Of a DNA stretch of 64,000 nt, positions 60,315 through 64,000 are shown piece after piece. The notes under the pieces were generated by a model. That model was given only the letters and a program-made list of their open reading frames with translations, was not told the DNA's origin and did no database searches. Every line of letters starts with the position of its first letter. The stretch's first letter is position 1. Both the position numbers and the translations under genes were made by a program. This DNA is from Spirochaetales bacterium (GTDB lineage: Bacteria > Spirochaetota > Spirochaetia > SZUA-6 > RPPD01). The stretch covers positions 1 to 64,000 of the forward strand of contig JAFGSW010000014.1 of the NCBI GenBank assembly GCA_016934415.1, given 5' to 3'.

Positions 60315-60573
60315 CGTATGGGTCGGGAACGCCGTCCGCTTTCGAGAAACTTCATGCGCAGTGTCCGGGCCCGTAGATTTCCCGGAAAACACCACCAGAT
60401 TCCCTCGGTTTCTGACCTGATTCCCTTTCGCATCGATCATTAATCGTCTGCTCCCGGTTTCCTTGAGTACATTTTAGGTAAAGATACGGGAATCCACCTG
60501 AAAGCGAGCGACTGGGCGGTTTCAGGCGAGCGGGTAGTTTGCGATTGAATGGAAATTGAAAGGATGAAAAAAA

Positions 60574-61794
60574 ATGGAGCAAAAATACGATTTCATCATC
60601 GTCGGCGGCGGATTGGCCGGTGCTTCCGCCATCGAGGGGATCCGTTCGCTGGACCGGGATCGGACGGTGCTCCTCGCGGGGGCCGACCCCAATCCTCCGT
60701 ACGACCGGCCGCCTCTTTCGAAACAGTTATGGACGGGCAAGAAAAAGCCGGAGCAGATTTTTCTTCATGACGACGCCTGGTACCGCGACGCGGGCGTCGA
60801 CCTCCGCCTGGGGACGACGGTGCGCGAGCTTGACGTCACCGCCAAGTCAATCATACTCGAGGGCGGTGAGCGGGTGGGTTACGGGAAGCTTCTGCTCGCG
60901 ACCGGGGGACAACCGCGGCGCCTCACCGCGCCCGGCGCCGAGCTGCCGCGCGTGCGTTATTTCCGTACGTACAACGACTACCTCTGGCTGCGGGAGCGGG
61001 CGACGCCGGGCGCGCGGGCGGTCGTCGTCGGCGGCGGATTCATCGGGTCCGAGATCGCGGCCGCCCTTTCCATGAACGGGGTGGCGGTCACGATGATTTT
61101 TCCGGAGCCGTACCTCGCCCAGCGGGTCTTCCCCGAGGGTCTGGGCCGCGCGGTGCAGGAGGAGTACGGGCGGCGGGGCGTGACCGTGCTCGCCGGCGAC
61201 ATCCCCGTCTCTTTCGAGGAGAGGGGGGAGACGATCGTCGTCCGAACGAGGGAAGATTGCACCGTGGAGGCCGAGTTCGTGGTGGCCGGGATCGGCATCA
61301 TACCGGCGATCAGTCTGGCCTTGGGCGCCGGACTGGCGTCGAACGGCGTCGTCCACGGCGGGGGAATCCGCGTGAACGAATTTCTCGCGACCTCGAACCC
61401 AGAGGTGTACGCGGCGGGCGACAACGCCTCGTTCTCGGCCAAAGCGCTGGGGGAGACGATCCGGATCGAGCATTGGGACAACGCGCTCGCCCAGGGCAAG
61501 GCCGCCGGCCGGAACATGGCCGGCGCCGGCGAGCCCTTCGAGTACCTGCCATATTTCTTCTCCGACCTGTTCGATTTCGGCTACGAGGCGGCGGGCCTGG
61601 TCGACGCCCGGCTTCCGACCCGCGCTGTGTGGCGGAAGGAGAATGAGACCGGCGTCGTGTACTACCTGCGGGACGGCCTGGTCAAGGGCGTCATGCTCTG
61701 CAACGTTTGGGGCAAGGTCGACGAGGCGCGTCGGGTCATCTCGACCGGCGTTTCCGTGAGCGATGAAGACTTGAAAAAAGCGATCGCCGTGTAA
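60574..61794 (+). CDS. FAD-dependent NAD(P)H reductase (rubredoxin/ferredoxin reductase-like)
   Basis: Pyridine nucleotide-disulphide oxidoreductase family member of the ferredoxin-reductase/AIF branch, without a redox-active cysteine pair. Motifs: FAD FIIVGGGLAGASAIEGI at residues 7-23, PPYDRPPLSKQLW near 42 (typical of BphA4/PutidaR-like enzymes), NAD AVVVGGGFIGSEIAAAL near 150, and EVYAAGDNASF near 274. GAAAGGA precedes the ATG. At 406 residues it is standard. It could reduce a rubredoxin or ferredoxin, perhaps in oxygen defence, but no such partner is adjacent. It ends 10 bp before the convergent rsmG stop. Confidence 0.9.
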   Translation: MEQKYDFIIVGGGLAGASAIEGIRSLDRDRTVLLAGADPNPPYDRPPLSKQLWTGKKKPEQIFLHDDAWYRDAGVDLRLGTTVRELDVTAKSIILEGGERVGYGKLLLATGGQPRRLTAPGAELPRVRYFRTYNDYLWLRERATPGARAVVVGGGFIGSEIAAALSMNGVAVTMIFPEPYLAQRVFPEGLGRAVQEEYGRRGVTVLAGDIPVSFEERGETIVVRTREDCTVEAEFVVAGIGIIPAISLALGAGLASNGVVHGGGIRVNEFLATSNPEVYAAGDNASFSAKALGETIRIEHWDNALAQGKAAGRNMAGAGEPFEYLPYFFSDLFDFGYEAAGLVDARLPTRAVWRKENETGVVYYLRDGLVKGVMLCNVWGKVDEARRVISTGVSVSDEDLKKAIAV

Positions 61795-61804
61795 CGTTCC
61801 GGCC

Positions 61805-62437
61805 TCAAGGAGCGGGCGCAACCTGCCGCACAATGACGATGTGCCGTTCCCGATTCCCTTCGGGCCGACTTACGTCGTGTATTTCCGTTTCCAGCCCGAG
61901 GCCCTCGAGCCCGGCAATCTCGGTCTCTATTTTTTCCCGCTTTCCCTTGTAGGAGAAAAGGACGCCCCGCTGCGCGAGGAGGCGCCGGACGAGCGCGTAC
62001 ATGTCGATGAGCGACGTCACCGCCCGGAAGGTGACGGCGTCAAAGCGAACGGCGGGCAGACTCGCCAGATCGTCCGCCACCGCGACGTGATCGAGCTTGA
62101 GAAGCGCGACCGTTCCGGAGAGGAAAGCCCGTTCACGCGATTTGCGCTCGCAGAGCGTGAAGCGCCGGTCGGTGACGAAGAGCGCGAGGGGCAGTCCGGG
62201 AAACCCGGCGCCGGTGCCGACGTCGAGGACAGAACCGCCGACGGGCACGAGAGCCGTAAGCAGCTTCAGTCCGGCCAGGGCGTCGAGCACGTGCCGGCTG
62301 ACGAGCTCGCGCGCGTCCGCCTTGATGAAGCCGTAACGGGCGTTCCAGCGTTCGAGCTCCGAGAGGTAAAATTCGATTCGGGAAACCTTTTTGGCCGCGG
62401 CGGTAATGCCGAGCTCGGTCAGCCCTCCTATAATCAT
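61805..62437 (-). CDS. rsmG: 16S rRNA (guanine-527-N7)-methyltransferase RsmG
   Basis: Methylates G527 in the 530 loop of 16S rRNA. The AdoMet motif VLDVGTGAGFPGLPLAL is near residue 70, the preceding RHVLDALAGL block near 48 and FRAVTSL near 137 are typical of GidB/RsmG. The ATG at 62437 gives 210 residues but has poor spacing to any ribosome site; a TTG at 62470 with GAGG six bases upstream would add 11 residues. In most bacteria rsmG follows mnmG directly; here the ddl gene lies between them on the opposite strand. Confidence 0.94.
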   Translation of the reverse strand: MIIGGLTELGITAAAKKVSRIEFYLSELERWNARYGFIKADARELVSRHVLDALAGLKLLTALVPVGGSVLDVGTGAGFPGLPLALFVTDRRFTLCERKSRERAFLSGTVALLKLDHVAVADDLASLPAVRFDAVTFRAVTSLIDMYALVRRLLAQRGVLFSYKGKREKIETEIAGLEGLGLETEIHDVSRPEGNRERHIVIVRQVAPAP

Positions 62438-62596
62438 CTCGTGGCGCTGTGATTTCGATTCATTGTTCAAAACAAACCTCAGGCGTACCCGCTTTCCCGC
62501 CACTATACCATGAAAATGCCGCCGGAAAAACACAAAGGCGACACAGCGGTACGTCACCCTGCCGGCGACCCGGCGGGGCGCCGGAGGGAGGAGTAT

Positions 62597-63628
62597 ATGC
62601 GAGTGGCGGTGATACTCGGCGGGAAGAGCGCCGAGCGCGACGTTTCCCTGGCGAGCGGGGCCCAGGTGTTGCGGGCCCTGCGAGAGCGCGGGCACGAGGC
62701 GATCGCGGTCGACATGGAGCGGGGAAAGATGAGGAAGGACGATGAGGATCGGTTGCTCGGAGCGGAAATCGGCGTCTTCCCGCCGGCGGACGAGCTGATC
62801 GTTTCGACCCGGCGGTTCCCGGCGCGGTTCACGGATTTGACGGATGGCGGGAGCGGTGGATCCATCGACGTTTTTTTCCTGGCGGTGCACGGCGGCGCCG
62901 GCGAGGACGGCACCCTGCAGGCCGCACTGGAAACGGCGGGCGTCCCGTTTACGGGGAGCGGCTTCAGGGGGAGCGCCTTCGCCTTCGACAAGGACGCGGC
63001 CAAGCGGCTTTTCCGCGCGGCCGATGTGCCGACGCCGGATTGGCTCATGGCGCCGTGTTCTCCGGAAGAGGCCGGGGACCGCCTGGGCTGGCCTGTGATC
63101 GTCAAGCCGAACAAACAGGGTTCGACCGTCGGGCTTTCCCTCGCGAAGGGCTCGCCGGATCTGGAACCGGCGATCACGGCGGCGCTCCGGTATGACGACG
63201 AGGCAATGGTCGAGGCATTCGTTCCCGGCCGCGAGCTCACCGTCGGCGTGCTCGAGGACCGCGCCCTCGCCGTCGGCGAGATCGTCTGCCCTGACGGGGG
63301 AATCTTCGACTACGCGACCAAATACCGGACGGGCGCGGCGCATGAGAAATTCCCGGCATCGCTTTCGGCGGCGGAAACGAGGACGATCCGGGACCTGGCA
63401 CTCCGCGCGCACCGAGCGTGCAAACTCCGCGATTACAGCCGCGTCGATTTTCGTCTGGATAACGCGGGCCGCTGGTGGTGCCTCGAGGTGAACTCGCTTC
63501 CAGGCTTGACGGCGACGAGCCTGTTTCCCCAATCCGCGGCGGCGGTCGGCATCGGCTTCCCGGAATTGTGCGAACGCATTTGCCGGTTGGCGATCGGAAG
63601 GCACAGGAGCCCGGATGCGAGATTCTAA
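62597..63628 (+). CDS. ddl: D-alanine--D-alanine ligase
   Basis: ATP-grasp ligase that makes the D-Ala-D-Ala end of peptidoglycan precursors. The N-terminal ILGGKSAERDVSLASG is diagnostic; ATP-grasp parts follow: FLAVHGGAGEDGTLQAALE near residue 94, IVKPNKQGSTVGLSLAKG near 170, and the metal-binding RVDFRLDN and LEVNSLPGLTATSLFP near 280-310. The ATG at 62597 has GGAGG at good spacing; a frame from 62510 adds 29 unrelated residues. It is divergent from rsmG and convergent with mnmG. Its TAA stop shares two bases with the palindromic repeat (copy 3). Confidence 0.96.
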   Translation: MRVAVILGGKSAERDVSLASGAQVLRALRERGHEAIAVDMERGKMRKDDEDRLLGAEIGVFPPADELIVSTRRFPARFTDLTDGGSGGSIDVFFLAVHGGAGEDGTLQAALETAGVPFTGSGFRGSAFAFDKDAAKRLFRAADVPTPDWLMAPCSPEEAGDRLGWPVIVKPNKQGSTVGLSLAKGSPDLEPAITAALRYDDEAMVEAFVPGRELTVGVLEDRALAVGEIVCPDGGIFDYATKYRTGAAHEKFPASLSAAETRTIRDLALRAHRACKLRDYSRVDFRLDNAGRWWCLEVNSLPGLTATSLFPQSAAAVGIGFPELCERICRLAIGRHRSPDARF

Positions 63629-63667
63629 CAGGTTGTTGAAAACGTTGAGCTTTTTCAACAACCTGCT
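63627..63667 (+). repeat. 41-bp palindromic element, copy 3
   Basis: The left arm AACAGGTTGTTGAAAACG has two changes from copy 1; the right arm CTTTTTCAACAACCTGCT is unchanged; loop TTGAG. It overlaps the stop codons of both flanking convergent genes: ddl TAA (63626-63628) and mnmG TAG (63666-63668). Confidence 0.9.
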
Positions 63668-64000
63668 AGGGATTTTTCCTCTTCGTCACGTGCACGATGA
63701 GCACGGCGATGTCGGCGTTCCTCACGCCGGGAATGCGCGCGGCCTGGCCCACGGAGAGCGGCCGCACCTTGGCGAACTTCTCGCGCGCCTCCTTGGAAAT
63801 GCCGTCAAGTGACGAATAATCGATGTCGGGGGAAAGGGCGAGGCGTTCCAACCGCTTCACCCTTTCCACCTCGTTTTCCTGCTTCTTGATATAGCCCTCG
63901 TACTTGAGGTCGAGCTCGGCCTGCCCCCGCCAGGCGGGCGGGAAGGCGGCGAGCTCGGGCTCGAGCTCGATGAGATCCTCAAGCTTTACGGCCGGGTCTT
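63666..64000 (-). CDS. mnmG: tRNA uridine-5-carboxymethylaminomethyl modification enzyme MnmG (C-terminal part)
   Basis: Only the last 110 or so codons are inside the window; the gene continues beyond 64000. The visible part is the helical C-terminal domain that binds MnmE: LDLKYEGYIKKQENEVERVK, then DYSSLDGISKEAREKFAKVR and PLSVGQAARIPGVRNADIAV, all standard for MnmG. With MnmE and GTP it installs the cmnm5 group on U34 of several tRNAs. Its stop overlaps the palindromic repeat. The usual partner rsmG is about 1.2 kb away beyond ddl. Confidence 0.95.
   Translation of the reverse strand, partial: DPAVKLEDLIELEPELAAFPPAWRGQAELDLKYEGYIKKQENEVERVKRLERLALSPDIDYSSLDGISKEAREKFAKVRPLSVGQAARIPGVRNADIAVLIVHVTKRKNP

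Noticed and set aside
61805-63661. A single 618-codon minus-strand frame covering rsmG and the whole ddl region
   Set aside because: Only the last 210 codons match RsmG; the rest is antisense to a clearly real ddl gene and shows no family.
1-64000. tRNA and rRNA genes
   Set aside because: No cloverleaf with a T-arm GGTTCGAAT-type signature or rRNA block was noticed on either strand; a tRNAscan run would settle it.

Overview
The window is about 64 kb of mostly GC-rich bacterial chromosome. The best guess is an anaerobic or fermentative, flagellated, diderm bacterium of spirochaete type. The clues are a short FlgM anti-sigma factor, a DUF4954 beta-helix protein beside nagB (a pairing I associate with spirochaetes and Bacteroidetes), lipoproteins, an outer-membrane-type beta-rich protein, a multi-subunit [FeFe]-hydrogenase under Rex control, and a giant CoA-dehydratase-activase protein. 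No rRNA or tRNA gene was seen, so the taxonomic call is inference.

Layout. 0-2 kb: an AT-rich restriction-modification island (DNA methyltransferase plus BstYI-like endonuclease) next to a 5'-truncated ferritin-like gene. 2-5 kb: an ABC-2 exporter operon with a good promoter. 5-12 kb: housekeeping and flagellar genes (two TrmH-type methyltransferases, rsmI, flgM, an iron-alcohol-dehydrogenase homologue without its metal ligands, a cNMP-binding/DUF1003 protein, small proteins, a hydrolase). 12-20 kb: an ATPase flanked by long inverted repeats, hsp20, aspS, a glycolipid glycosyltransferase, a second DNA methyltransferase, a transposase remnant and pepT. 20-31 kb: a LamG lipoprotein behind a LacI-type operator, a GH127 glycosidase, a polyprenyl synthase, a hydrolase-TetR-TetR operon behind a perfect 30-bp palindrome, an IspH-like gene, an amidotransferase, another TetR and an epimerase behind an 18-bp palindrome. 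31-40 kb: a 7TM GGDEF/EAL protein, the 1453-residue activase and a frameshifted hybrid histidine kinase.

40-51 kb is the most interesting part. Rex is divergent from an operon encoding a NuoE-type subunit, a NuoF protein fused to an Nfn/GltD-type flavoprotein, the catalytic [FeFe]-hydrogenase, a stand-alone receiver, and an H-cluster-domain protein fused directly to a histidine kinase. A receiver-kinase follows. I read this as a hydrogenase able to connect NAD(H), NADP(H), ferredoxin and H2, co-transcribed with a probable H2 or redox sensing relay. 51-64 kb: an ABC importer with permease and ATPase fused in one chain, DUF1846, nagB-DUF4954, several oxidoreductases, and mnmG/rsmG separated by an inverted ddl.

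Three themes cut across genes. (1) A 41-bp palindrome occurs three times, each time overlapping the stop codon of a neighbouring gene. (2) Three long inverted repeats are built from short purine-rich units. (3) Several genes have a -10 box only 6-9 nt from the start codon, which implies leaderless or nearly leaderless mRNAs.
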